From an uncultured Monoglobus sp. (GTDB taxonomy: Bacteria > Bacillota > Clostridia > Monoglobales > Monoglobaceae): a stretch of 64,000 nucleotides of DNA. Positions 53,667 to 64,000 of this stretch are shown here, piece by piece. Location of the stretch: contig CANRGH010000007.1 of assembly GCA_947630135.1 (NCBI GenBank), positions 1 to 64,000 on the forward strand. The letters are read 5' to 3'. The stretch's first letter is position 1; each line of letters begins with the position of its first letter. Below the pieces are notes generated by a model. The model saw nothing but the letters and a program-made list of their open reading frames with translations, was not told where the DNA came from and did not search any database. A program made the translations under genes and the position numbers.

Positions 53667-53693
53667 GGATCAATATTTAAAAAGGATTTTTGT

Positions 53694-55876
<2,183 letters not shown>

Positions 55877-56773
55877 CTAATTCAGAATTTCCGCCGCCGA
55901 GCGCTTGTTGTCGCGCAGGGCGCGGCAAAGGCAGCGCAGGCAGTCCGGGTTGCCGGGGCTTATATAATTTTCTTTGTCAAAGCACGAAAGAGTGGCTTTA
56001 AAACCCATGCCGCTGAGGATATCCTCGGCGGCTTTTGATATTTCGCCGTAGGGATAGGTATAGACCTCCGGGGTGATGCCGCAGTGATCGCCGAGCATAT
56101 TCTGCGTGAGCTCGGCGTCGGTTGTGAGCTTTTCGCGGTACGCGTCGTCGCTCTCGCCGCTTAATTTGGCCGCGCCTTTTCTGCCCGTGTCGTTGCCCTT
56201 CATGCCGGGCAGCATGTGCATGTTATAGCTGTGGTTGGCGAACTCAAACCGGCCGCTGTCCTTCATTTTATTTATCATGTCATAATTCAGGTAGGCGTAT
56301 TCCGGGTTCTCATCCGAGATTTGCGAATAGCTTTCGGTGTAGGTTCCCACTATCGAGACTAGGCCGCGCATGTCGTATTTCTCAAAAAGCGGCAGGCCGT
56401 ATTCGCAGTTGTTTTCAAAGCCGTCGTCAAATGTGATGACAACGGGCTTTTCGGGGAGCTCGCCGCTGTTTTCGACAAAATTTATAACGTCGCGCATGAA
56501 AACGGCGGTGTAGCCGTTGTCGCGGAGGTATTTCAGGTCGCTTTCAAAATCGTTTACCGAGATGACATAGGCGTTGACCTTGTCGGGATTTTTGGTCAGG
56601 CCGTGATACATGAGAATGGGAAGCCTGACCGCGCCCGTCTCGTTTTCGGCTGCCGCTGCCGCGGGTTCGGCGTTCCGCGCGCCGATAAAGCGGAAGCCGA
56701 CCGCCCCCAAAACGATTGAGATAATAAGCACGGCAACGTAGAATATAATTGTTTTAAGCTTTATTACATACAT
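55877..56773 (-). CDS. Membrane-anchored polysaccharide deacetylase
   Basis: A 298-residue protein with a short cytosolic start, one TM anchor (about 8-28) and a NodB-homology domain: LPILMYHGLTKNPDKVNAYV, VVITFDDGFENNCEYGLPLF with the metal Asp pair, and the metal-binding FANHSYNMHMLPGM. A later TYPYGEISK follows. It probably removes acetyl groups from peptidoglycan or another surface sugar. The SD AGGGG lies in a hairpin (56784-56803), so translation may be controlled. Confidence 0.88.
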   Translation of the reverse strand: MYVIKLKTIIFYVAVLIISIVLGAVGFRFIGARNAEPAAAAAENETGAVRLPILMYHGLTKNPDKVNAYVISVNDFESDLKYLRDNGYTAVFMRDVINFVENSGELPEKPVVITFDDGFENNCEYGLPLFEKYDMRGLVSIVGTYTESYSQISDENPEYAYLNYDMINKMKDSGRFEFANHSYNMHMLPGMKGNDTGRKGAAKLSGESDDAYREKLTTDAELTQNMLGDHCGITPEVYTYPYGEISKAAEDILSGMGFKATLSCFDKENYISPGNPDCLRCLCRALRDNKRSAAEILN

Positions 56774-56783
56774 AAAAAATCAC

Positions 56784-56803
56784 CCCTAATATTATTATTA
56801 GGG
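56784..56803 (-). promoter_or_regulatory. Hairpin covering the deacetylase ribosome binding site
   Basis: CCCTAATA (56784-56791) and TATTAGGG (56796-56803) form an 8-bp stem with a 4-nt loop. On the minus strand the second arm contains the SD (AGGGG) nine bases before the ATG. Confidence 0.5.
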
Positions 56804-56876
56804 ATGACCGTGATTTATTCATTGACGCGAACGAGCGCGTTCGTAGTCCGCAGCGTCGTTTTTTTGGAAGTGAAAT

Positions 56877-58319
56877 TTATTCCGCGGTTCGGGCCGCGGC
56901 AAGCGGCGTTAAATTATCTGTCCAGTAGAAAATTTTCAGTTCCGCGGCGCCGCTCGGAACCTTGATACCTCTTGAAAAGGCTTTGCCGTCCGATCCATTA
57001 AGGCTGACGTTTTCGATCACCTCGGTCGCGGTCAGCGTCATATCGTCTCTGTACGCGCATATGTACACGTCGCCCGAGACAGCGTTTGCGCTGTCGTTCG
57101 TCACAGTGAACGACAAATCAATATGATCCGCTGATTTATATATGCTGATATTTTCTATTGCCGCCGGGAACCCGGGCTCGGGAGCGGCTGTCGGCTCATT
57201 GGTGGGAGAGGGAGCCGGAGTTTCGGTCGACTCAGGTTCGGGCGTGTATGCCGGCGGTATGCCCGCCGCCTCGTAATATTCAACAATGTTTTGAAAGTCG
57301 ACCATGCCATAGCCGTACTCGTCGTTCCGCTCGCCCTGCGCCGCGCCGCCCAGCGGCTCGCATGTTCTCGCGAGGAGCTGCATAAACCCGGCGCTGTCGA
57401 TTTCGGGCTCGAAATATTTAGCCACCGCCGCGGCCGCCGAAACGTACGGAGCGGCGTAAGAAGTGCCGCGTCCTGTGCCGTAACCTCCGGTGATCACTGT
57501 GCTATAAACGTCAACTCCCGGCGCGCAGGCGTCAACCGACGAGTTATAATGGCTGAACGAGCCGCGGCCCTTGTTTTTGTCGATCGCCCCGACTCCGATG
57601 ACCCCGTCATACGCGGCGGGATAGAGAAGCTCGGTTCCTTTGTTGGCTCCGGATTTGTTGCCGCTGGCGGCGACGACTATCGCGCCGCTGTCCAGCGCAT
57701 GGTTGATCGCTTTGCGCAAATCACTGAAATCCGAGGGAGTCGTAAGGCTCAGGTTTATAACGTCGCAGTCGTATGTGTCAACCGCCGCTGTTATCGCGTT
57801 CGCGATGTCGGATATGTAGCCCGTGCGCCCCTCGAGGCCGCGCAGGGAGTATATCGACACGCTCGGCAGCACGCCCGCTATTCCTACTCCGTTATTTGTG
57901 TCAGCGCCTATAATTCCCGAGATAAACGTGCAGTGGCCGTAGCTGTCATACAGTCCGACCTTGTTTCTCGTGAAATCTGCCTCCGCGACTATGTTGCCGC
58001 CGATGTCGGGGTGCTTGGACGGGCTGCCGCTGTCAACCACGGCGATTTTCACGCTTTTTCCGTAAAGGCGTTTTGAGTAAATCTTTTCGGGCCGCACCAT
58101 AAGAGTGTTCCACTGCTTTGAATAATCGGGGTCGTTCGGGAATATCCCGTCCTCGGCGGCCTGAATGGGTGTCGGCAGATCGGGATACTCCGAAAAAACC
58201 AGTTCCTCATCGGGAATGGTCACGATCCCGTCGCCATCCAGCGGCTCAGCGAATGACGGCGCGGCGAGCGCCAAAATCAGAGCCGCCAAAAGCGGACACG
58301 CAATTTTTTGGAATTTCAT
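56877..58319 (-). CDS. Secreted subtilisin-like serine protease (S8)
   Basis: A 480-residue secreted protease with a signal peptide (about 1-24) and a short propeptide-like part. The S8 catalytic triad is Asp96 in KIAVVDSGSPSKHPDIGG, His129 in SYGHCTFISG (GHC rather than the usual HGT motif) and Ser287 in GRGTSYAAPYVSAAAAV; Asn221 gives the oxyanion hole. A Pro/Thr/Glu linker (about 355-385) and a beta-sandwich end follow. It lies between a phosphodiester glycosidase and a deacetylase gene on the same strand. The target is unknown. Confidence 0.88.
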   Translation of the reverse strand: MKFQKIACPLLAALILALAAPSFAEPLDGDGIVTIPDEELVFSEYPDLPTPIQAAEDGIFPNDPDYSKQWNTLMVRPEKIYSKRLYGKSVKIAVVDSGSPSKHPDIGGNIVAEADFTRNKVGLYDSYGHCTFISGIIGADTNNGVGIAGVLPSVSIYSLRGLEGRTGYISDIANAITAAVDTYDCDVINLSLTTPSDFSDLRKAINHALDSGAIVVAASGNKSGANKGTELLYPAAYDGVIGVGAIDKNKGRGSFSHYNSSVDACAPGVDVYSTVITGGYGTGRGTSYAAPYVSAAAAVAKYFEPEIDSAGFMQLLARTCEPLGGAAQGERNDEYGYGMVDFQNIVEYYEAAGIPPAYTPEPESTETPAPSPTNEPTAAPEPGFPAAIENISIYKSADHIDLSFTVTNDSANAVSGDVYICAYRDDMTLTATEVIENVSLNGSDGKAFSRGIKVPSGAAELKIFYWTDNLTPLAAARTAE

Positions 58320-58339
58320 AAAATCACTCCGTAATAATT

Positions 58340-60919
58340 TTATCCTATGTTATAGAGAATTTTGATCGCCTCGGCCCGGGTCACGTTGTTGCCGGGCTTA
58401 AGCGTTCCGTCGGTGTAGCCGTTCATTATGCCGAGCGTCAGCAGCAGCGCGGTCTCGTCCCTTGCCCAGTCGGGCACGTCTGCCGCGTCGGCGGCGTTTA
58501 TTGCGCCGTGCCAGAGTCCCGCGGGCAGGAGCCTCGCGGCGGCAGCGGAGAATTCGCTGCGCTTTATGCTGCCCGAGGGCGAAAACTCGATCTTATCGCC
58601 GTTTTGCTGACCCTTCATAATTCCGAGCGAATACAGGGCCTGAACCTGCATGATCGCCCAGTCGGGAATGCTTGAAATATCGCTGTACGGCAGCTCAACG
58701 CCGCGGTAGTTGTAGGGGTTAATGTTAAGATAACCCGAGATCATGCAGGCGAATTCGGCGCGCGTCATGCTGTTGTCGGGTCTGAACAGAGTTTTTCCGT
58801 CCTCCTTGTAACCCGAAACCGCGCCTCTTGAGGTCATGTATGAAATATAATCTCTCGCCCAGTGCGAGCCTGTGTCGGCGTAAATGTTTTCGGCAGTGGA
58901 AAGCTCCGCGCCGACCTCTGCCGTCTTATACGCGGCAAAGCCCGCGTCGTCGGTCACGGAAACCGAGATAATATGCGGCGCGTCGTTATAACTCTCCGGC
59001 AGCGTGTATTCTATTGAGGAGCCCACCGCGTCAAAATCAAAGTCCGCGGCTTTTCCGTCATATTTTAAAGTGATGTTGCCCGCTTTGAGCGCGCCGTGGC
59101 AATTGCTGAACGAGGCGGTAAACACTCCGCCAGAGACCGATGTGTTAATTTTCGGATAGTCGCCCTCCTGTGACGGAGGCGCGTTGTCATATGAAACATT
59201 GATATTCACCGAGGCCGAGCTGCCGCCCGCGGAGACCGTGATCGATCCGCTCGCGGGAACGTCCGAGGCAGTAAAGGTGCCGTCGGCTGAGACGCTTCCC
59301 AAAGCCGCGTTGCTGAGCGCCCATGTGTAAAGCTCATCCGAGTCAGTGAGGGCGGCGCCTTGGAACTCGCTGTCCGCCGTAAGGCTTATTTTCTCGCCGG
59401 GCATCAGATCAAGGCTTGCCGCGGCCTCGCCCGTGGCCTCGTTTTTAATGGTTATGCTGTCGGGCGTTTCAATCGAGTGCAGCATGGTCGAGCCGCGCGC
59501 TTCGCCCGAGGCGGCGCTGATATACACGTCTCCGCTGCCGCGGACTGTGGCGCGGCCGTCGGAGCCGATCTCGCCGTCGCCGCTCTCGACCGCGTATGTC
59601 AGCGGCTCGGTTATAGCCGCCTTTCCGTAAGAGCTGTCGATCGCCGACGCCCAAACCGAGGTCGAGCCGCCCGAGAGGATGTATTCGCCGTAGGGATATA
59701 CCAGCAGCTTATAAGGAACGCCGGTGGGGGCGTTTGTCTTTTTCAGAAATATAAAATTCGCGCAGCGGCGCAGGGATTCCGAAGGACTGTTAAGCACGGT
59801 GAAATCCGTGGTCTCGGGCAGTGTTCCCGCGAGCTGCGTGCTGCCGCCGCCGTCAAGGTTCACCGCGTCAACGCAGCCGAGCTCAAGCAGGCGGTTCGCC
59901 AGCGTTTCCTTGCGCACGCCGTAGCTGTAGCCCTGCTGTCTGCCGTCGATCGTGTAGAATATTATCGAGCCGTCGGCCCGTATTCCGACCGCGCTTCGGG
60001 GCGCCGCTATGTCGTCCTCAAAGTCGAGCTGCCCGTTTCTGATGAGCGAACCGCCGAGGCAGCCCGTGCCGTAAGCCGCGTTCAGCCAACGCTCGTCGCC
60101 CGTGGTTTCGACCGCGGTTATCGTCAGCTTCTCGCCGGGGGCAATTCCGCTTATGCGCGCTTTGACCTCGTCGGCCACGGCGTTGTCAACGCTGAGCAGC
60201 AGCTTGCCGTCGGGAATTTCAACCGAGCCGTCGGCCTCAAAGACCGACTCGACCGTGGCGGTCACGGGAGAGTTAAACTTAAAGCCGCCCGAAACATTGC
60301 CCAGCACAATGTTTGTGCCGGTTCCGGTACATTCGGTATTATCGCCGAAATCGTCGGTGTAGAGATACATGATATACGGCTGGCGGAACTTGTTTAGCGC
60401 CTCGATCCCGAAGCTTTCGCCGTTTTCGCGGCTGACCCTGATCTCGATCTGCATCGGGCTCACAAAGGCCGTGCCGTCGGGGTTAAAGCCGAGGGCGATA
60501 AGCTTGTCGGCGTCGCAGGTCAGAACCTTTCCGTCGATTATCGTGTTGCTCATCGGAACACCCGTCGTGAATGAGAAAAAGTCCGCGTTCATGCCCATGG
60601 CGGCAAAAATTCCCTGATTGTTTAAGTATTGGTTCGTTTCAAGAACTGTCCGCTTGCCGAAAACCGAGCTTCCGTTTGAGATTATGGGAAGCACGTCGGG
60701 ATTTGGAAGATACGAGAAAAAGTTCTCGGTCTGCTGTCCCACGCTGTCGCTTAAAAATGTATTTTTGTTATACACCGTTCCCTGCGCGTACTCAATCTCG
60801 GAATGTGAGGTCTGCTCGCCTAAGATAGAGGCCGCCGATACCGGAACGCACAGCATTGACGCCGCCAGTGCCGCGGCCGTTATTTTTTTCAATAAAGCAA
60901 TTTTAAAAAGATTTTTCAT
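58340..60919 (-). CDS. SLH-anchored phosphodiester glycosidase
   Basis: An 859-residue protein. A signal peptide (about 1-32) is followed by a NAGPA-type phosphodiester glycosidase domain (about 60-385), with GIFAAMGMNADFFSFTTGVP, SAVGIRADGSIIFYTIDGRQ and VDAVNLDGGGSTQLAG. Ig-like beta domains follow (about 390-660). Three SLH domains close it (about 670-859; for example YISYMTSRGAVSGYKEDGKT and LLLTLGIMNGYTDGTLKPGN). The family removes sugars from phosphodiesters such as modified glycans; the bacterial substrate is unknown. The S8 protease gene starts 21 bp after it, so they are probably cotranscribed. Confidence 0.85.
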   Translation of the reverse strand: MKNLFKIALLKKITAAALAASMLCVPVSAASILGEQTSHSEIEYAQGTVYNKNTFLSDSVGQQTENFFSYLPNPDVLPIISNGSSVFGKRTVLETNQYLNNQGIFAAMGMNADFFSFTTGVPMSNTIIDGKVLTCDADKLIALGFNPDGTAFVSPMQIEIRVSRENGESFGIEALNKFRQPYIMYLYTDDFGDNTECTGTGTNIVLGNVSGGFKFNSPVTATVESVFEADGSVEIPDGKLLLSVDNAVADEVKARISGIAPGEKLTITAVETTGDERWLNAAYGTGCLGGSLIRNGQLDFEDDIAAPRSAVGIRADGSIIFYTIDGRQQGYSYGVRKETLANRLLELGCVDAVNLDGGGSTQLAGTLPETTDFTVLNSPSESLRRCANFIFLKKTNAPTGVPYKLLVYPYGEYILSGGSTSVWASAIDSSYGKAAITEPLTYAVESGDGEIGSDGRATVRGSGDVYISAASGEARGSTMLHSIETPDSITIKNEATGEAAASLDLMPGEKISLTADSEFQGAALTDSDELYTWALSNAALGSVSADGTFTASDVPASGSITVSAGGSSASVNINVSYDNAPPSQEGDYPKINTSVSGGVFTASFSNCHGALKAGNITLKYDGKAADFDFDAVGSSIEYTLPESYNDAPHIISVSVTDDAGFAAYKTAEVGAELSTAENIYADTGSHWARDYISYMTSRGAVSGYKEDGKTLFRPDNSMTRAEFACMISGYLNINPYNYRGVELPYSDISSIPDWAIMQVQALYSLGIMKGQQNGDKIEFSPSGSIKRSEFSAAAARLLPAGLWHGAINAADAADVPDWARDETALLLTLGIMNGYTDGTLKPGNNVTRAEAIKILYNIG

Positions 60920-60952
60920 ATTCACCTGTCCTTAAAAATTTCATACCGACTA

Positions 60953-60981
60953 ATTATAACACAAACGCCGCGCGCTTTCAA
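60953..60981 (-). promoter_or_regulatory. Promoter of the phosphodiester glycosidase operon
   Basis: On the minus strand TTGAAA (60981-60976) and TATAAT (60958-60953) are 17 bp apart. The next bases upstream hold a perfect palindrome TTGTTAACAA (60990-60999) that could be an operator. Confidence 0.65.
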
Positions 60982-61060
60982 GTGCGGAATTGTTAACAAA
61001 TTCGGATAGAAAACGCGCGGTCTGCCAATAATAAGCATAATTATGAAAGGATTTGATATT

Positions 61061-62260
61061 ATGGAAACGCACAACACTGAAAAAACAGCGCCGGTGTTCT
61101 GGCTCAAGCTCGGTTACGCGATGGGCGTGTCGGATAAAAGAATAGGCATCTGCCGCGACAGCGAGGAAATGTCGCGGATCGCCGCGGACGCGATCAAGGC
61201 GGGAGCGGAATGCGCGGGCTGCGAGATATACGATCTGGGAATTCAAAACCTGCCGATAACCCGCAGCGCGGCCAGGTTTTACAAGGCGGGGGCCACTGCA
61301 TACGCCGCGATGCCCGACGGCCCGGGGAGCCTCAAAATAACCCTGCTTGACGGCAGGGGCATTCAGGCGGCGCCGGAAAAACTTTTAAGCCGCGCGGCGG
61401 AGGTCATGAGTCGCGATTTCGCGGGATTTAAGCTGAAGCCCGGGCCTGAAATAAAGGACTGCACCTCGTTTAAAGAGCATTATCTGAGGGAGCTTTCGGG
61501 CAGGGTAAAAAGCGAGAGCTTTAACATCAACATGTGTCTTTCGACCAAATCAAAAACCGTTTCGGAAATAATCGGAACCGCTCTCAAAGAGCTTTATCCG
61601 CGCCTTAAGCCCGAGGCGCGGGACAACTACGCTTTCCGCGGCTTTATCGGAGCCGACGGCGAGAGACTGAGCCTCGAGCGCGCCGACGGACGGCGGCTCA
61701 CGCGGGAGCAGGCGTTTTCGGTCATGGTGTATGTGCTGCTCAGAGACAGCGAGGTCAGGACATTTGTGCTGCCCGACTACGTTTCAAAAGACACCGAGGC
61801 GGCGATCCTGCGTCTGGGAGGCAGCGTCGTCAGAGTGGGCGATGACGAGAGCGAGATGATGGGAAAGATGCTCGAGTTCGGCGGCGGCGAGCAGATGATG
61901 ATGCAGTATGACGGCGTGTACTGCGCGGTGAAAATTCTTGATTTTCTGAACCGTTTCGGCATTTCGTTTGACAGCCTGTGCGATCATCTGCCGCGGATAT
62001 TCAAATCCGAGGCAAAGGTCGAGTGCGGCGCGGGCAGAGAGAGGTCGGTATTAGACTCATTGAGAGAGCAGTACAACGCGGCGGGCGATCCGGTAAACGG
62101 AGTGAGAGTCAAAAGCGGAGGAGGAGCGGTGCTGATCATCCCGCTCAAAGACGGCACGATCAGAATAATTTCCGAGTCAACCTCGATCGAGGCGGCGGAG
62201 GAGATCTCAACTTTATTTAAAAATAAAATAAAAACTCTTGCAAAAGGCGAACCGTTATGA
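61061..62260 (+). CDS. Degenerate alpha-D-phosphohexomutase-like protein
   Basis: About 399 residues resembling phosphomannomutase/phosphoglucomutase proteins in order (FWLKLGYAMGVSDKRIGICR, ARFYKAGATAYAAMPDGPGS, GFIGADGERLSLERADGRRL, a C-terminal phosphate-binding-like part VLIIPLKDGTIRIISESTSI). The catalytic serine loop (normally TASHNP or similar) reads MPDGPGS, and the metal loop (normally DGDxDR) reads GADGERL. It is therefore likely not a working mutase. Such degenerate domains are known at the C-terminus of some clostridial sugar nucleotidyltransferases. Here it stands alone. The ATG at 61061 has AAAGG upstream. Confidence 0.6.
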   Translation: METHNTEKTAPVFWLKLGYAMGVSDKRIGICRDSEEMSRIAADAIKAGAECAGCEIYDLGIQNLPITRSAARFYKAGATAYAAMPDGPGSLKITLLDGRGIQAAPEKLLSRAAEVMSRDFAGFKLKPGPEIKDCTSFKEHYLRELSGRVKSESFNINMCLSTKSKTVSEIIGTALKELYPRLKPEARDNYAFRGFIGADGERLSLERADGRRLTREQAFSVMVYVLLRDSEVRTFVLPDYVSKDTEAAILRLGGSVVRVGDDESEMMGKMLEFGGGEQMMMQYDGVYCAVKILDFLNRFGISFDSLCDHLPRIFKSEAKVECGAGRERSVLDSLREQYNAAGDPVNGVRVKSGGGAVLIIPLKDGTIRIISESTSIEAAEEISTLFKNKIKTLAKGEPL

Positions 62261-62266
62261 TATAAT
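62238..62266 (+). promoter_or_regulatory. Promoter of the RNase J transcript
   Basis: TTGCAA (62238-62243) and TATAAT (62261-62266) with a 17-bp spacer. The -35 lies inside the end of the preceding gene and the predicted start is near 62273. Confidence 0.7.
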
Positions 62267-62272
62267 ATATAG

Positions 62273-62547
62273 GATTTTGAGGAGCGGCATGCTCCGATGT
62301 GCGGATTTTGGGCGTTTGCGCCCGCTAATTTAATATATGACAGAACAGGCACGGGCGGCGCATGGGTCGATGTTGATGCGCGTCCGGGGCTGCCGGTTTT
62401 GTTTTGCGCTTGCCGCTTTCGTGTAGCCGAACGCGGGCGGGGCCGTTAATACGCGCCGCGGACGGAAGAAAGCAAAATTGCGCAATGGCTGTGTTATTTT
62501 GAGGTTAATCCGCGCCGAAATCCAATAAATTTATCAGGAGGATCAAT
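62273..62547 (+). other. Long GC-rich leader (about 275 nt) of the RNase J mRNA
   Basis: No credible ORF is found. A hairpin GCGCAT...ATGCGC (near 62358-62383, extended by GGGC/GTCC) is followed by GGTTTTGTTTTG, and further GC-rich segments follow up to 62480. It is longer than needed for a simple RBS and could be an autoregulatory leader or an unrecognised RNA gene. Confidence 0.5.
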
Positions 62548-64000
62548 TTGAAGAATAACAACAACACACGGCAGAGCGGCGAAAAGCAGCCGCAGAAAAC
62601 AGCCAATAAAATGGCTCACAAGGTCGTGGGAAAGATTGCCAAACTGGGCGCCGGCGGAACAAAATCCGGCGGAAAAACGAGCGGAAACCAAAAGGCCCGG
62701 GACAAGAAAGCGAGCGAGGCGAAAAAGCCGAGCGCGGCTAAAAAGCTTGACAAGACAAAGAGCGAAAAGACAAAGCTTGACAAGACAAAAAATGAAAAGA
62801 CTAAGGCGGAAAAGGCGAAGACGAAGGTTAAGGCTAATGTCTTAAAGCCGATACGCATAGTGCCTCTCGGCGGCCTTAACGAAATAGGAAAAAACCTTAC
62901 CGTGTTTGAATACGGCGAGGACGCGCTTATCCTTGACTGCGGAATGGCGTTCCCGGACGAGGATATGCCCGGTGTTGACATAGTTATACCGGATATAACT
63001 TATCTGCACAAGATCGCGGAAAAGCTCAGGGGAATTGTGCTGACCCACGGTCATGAGGACCACATCGGCGCGATACCCTATGTGATCAGGGAGTTCCCTC
63101 TTCCGGTCTATGGAACGCGCCTCACGCTGGGAATACTCAAGAATAAGCTGAGAGAGCACGGACTTATTGATGAGGCGAAGCTGCATACGGTCAACGCGGG
63201 CGATAAAGTGAAGCTCGGCATCTTCACCGCCGAGTTCATCCACACCAACCACTCGATCGCTGACGCAGTCGCGATCGCTCTGCACACGCCATCGGGCGTG
63301 ATCCTGCACACCGGCGATTTTAAGATAGACTCAACGCCGATAGACAGCGACATGATCGATCTGGCGAGGATAGGCCAGTTGGGCCGCGAGGGCGTTCTTG
63401 CGCTCATGTCCGACAGCACCAACGCCGACAGGCCCGGCATCGCGTACAGCGAAAAGACGATCGGAAGAACGTTTGACAGCCTCTTTGAAAAGGCCGACTC
63501 GAACAAGCAGCGCATAATTGTTGCGACATTCGCGTCAAATGTTCACAGGGTCCAGCAGATAATCGACGCGGCCGTGAAATACGGACGCAAGGTGGCGGTC
63601 TCCGGCAGAAGCATGGAGAACGTTATCGAGGCCGCGATCGAGCTTAAATACATGCATGTTCCGGACAAGACGCTGATTGCGCTTGAGGAGATCGACAGAT
63701 ACCCCAAGGAGCAGCTTGTGGTCATAACCACGGGCAGTCAGGGCGAGTCAATGGCCGCGCTGACAAGAATGGCCTTCACGAGCCATAAGATGATCAACGT
63801 CGAGCCCGATGATCTGGTCATCATCTCGGCGAGCCCGATACCCGGAAACGAGAAATCGGTGGCGAACGTGGTCAACGAGCTTTTAAAGCACGGCGCGGAG
63901 GTCGTTTACGAAAAGCAGGCCGACGTCCACGTTTCGGGCCATGCCTGTCAGGAAGAGCTCAAGATGATATTGTCAATGGTGAAGCCGAAGTTTTTCATAC
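62548..64000 (+). CDS. rnj: Ribonuclease J, partial (3' end beyond window)
   Basis: The frame from TTG at 62548 (AGGAGGAT upstream) stays open to the window end, about 484 residues. Residues 1 to about 104 are a Lys-rich low-complexity extension with KLDKTK/SEKTK-type repeats. From about 105 comes the RNase J core: RIVPLGGLNEIGKNLTVFEY, the metal site VLTHGHEDHIGAIP (HxHxDH form), TPSGVILHTGDFKID, LALMSDSTNADRPG, and IVATFASNVHRVQQIIDAA of the beta-CASP domain. RNase J has 5'-exo and endonuclease activity on RNA. The basic extension is unusual in length and may bind RNA or ribosomes. Confidence 0.93.
   Translation, partial: MKNNNNTRQSGEKQPQKTANKMAHKVVGKIAKLGAGGTKSGGKTSGNQKARDKKASEAKKPSAAKKLDKTKSEKTKLDKTKNEKTKAEKAKTKVKANVLKPIRIVPLGGLNEIGKNLTVFEYGEDALILDCGMAFPDEDMPGVDIVIPDITYLHKIAEKLRGIVLTHGHEDHIGAIPYVIREFPLPVYGTRLTLGILKNKLREHGLIDEAKLHTVNAGDKVKLGIFTAEFIHTNHSIADAVAIALHTPSGVILHTGDFKIDSTPIDSDMIDLARIGQLGREGVLALMSDSTNADRPGIAYSEKTIGRTFDSLFEKADSNKQRIIVATFASNVHRVQQIIDAAVKYGRKVAVSGRSMENVIEAAIELKYMHVPDKTLIALEEIDRYPKEQLVVITTGSQGESMAALTRMAFTSHKMINVEPDDLVIISASPIPGNEKSVANVVNELLKHGAEVVYEKQADVHVSGHACQEELKMILSMVKPKFFI

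Noticed and set aside
59360-60397. Long plus-strand open frame opposite the SLH phosphodiester glycosidase
   Set aside because: It is a GC-rich mirror of the real gene, with no SD, no recognisable domain and an Arg/Ala-rich composition. Similar mirror frames occur at 17150-17866 and 46096-46815.
62273-62547. RNase P RNA, tmRNA or 6S RNA in the leader of rnj
   Set aside because: None of the conserved core motifs I know for these RNAs (for example GAGGAAAGUCC of RNase P or a tmRNA tag with CCA end) is visible.

Overview
The window looks like chromosome from an anaerobic, endospore-forming, Gram-positive bacterium of the class Clostridia. The evidence is SpoIIP, SpoIID and YlbJ homologues, a ferredoxin-linked 2-oxoacid oxidoreductase, MurT/GatD peptidoglycan amidation, the MEP isoprenoid pathway, strong AGGAGG-type ribosome binding sites and TTGACA/TATAAT promoters. 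Three large secreted proteins carry S-layer homology (SLH) domains, so the cell probably has SLH-anchored surface proteins. Genes are GC-rich and intergenic regions AT-rich. I see no rRNA, tRNA, CRISPR array, insertion sequence or prophage, so this is mostly core chromosome.

Layout. 0-2.5 kb: the edge of an unidentified gene, an SLH-anchored metallo-beta-lactamase-fold hydrolase with a DUF3006 partner, then a compact locus with the layout of a type I toxin-antitoxin. 2.5-6 kb: a partial histidine operon (a HisZ-HisG fusion, hisA, hisIE) and a VOC-family protein. 6-11.3 kb: dxs, tlyA, nadK, recN. 11.4-17.1 kb: an RseC-like redox protein, a P-loop ATPase, the four-subunit VorDBAC oxidoreductase and an ABC-F ATPase. 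17.1-23.7 kb: mostly minus-strand genes (xylulokinase, a DUF4160 pair, a PAS protein, a GH26-like secreted enzyme, a DUF975 protein), with ylbJ and a small DUF6472-type gene on the plus strand. 23.8-32.7 kb: spoIIP, murT-gatD and a three-gene unit of HlyD-like adaptor, MacB-like permease and GGDEF protein. 32.8-41.5 kb: KDPG aldolase and KDG kinase, an HD hydrolase, a CdaR/PucR regulator, a one-TM microprotein, an S41 protease, a frameshifted gene, greA-lysS and an ArsR regulator. 41.5-49 kb: an SLH surface protein and an exopolysaccharide sugar transferase, divergent and each with a structured leader, then radA-carD-ispD-ispF. 49-56 kb: a membrane glycosyltransferase, glmS, spoIID and queA-tgt. 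56-61 kb: a minus-strand secreted set (polysaccharide deacetylase, subtilase, SLH phosphodiester glycosidase). 61-64 kb: a degenerate phosphohexomutase and the 5' part of ribonuclease J.

How the genes fit together. Dxs, IspD and IspF give three steps of the MEP route. GlmS, MurT/GatD, the deacetylase, the S41 protease, SpoIID and SpoIIP all concern the cell wall or spore wall. The SLH proteins, sugar transferase and GT2 enzyme build the surface. Xylulokinase, KDPG aldolase and KDG kinase suggest use of plant-derived sugars and uronates, and VorDBAC suggests amino-acid or 2-oxoacid fermentation. The most unusual material is in non-coding DNA: the type I TA-like locus (about 1.94-2.37 kb), the leader RNA before the sugar transferase (44.76-44.85 kb) and the leader with an internal terminator before the SLH gene (44.39-44.49 kb, minus strand).
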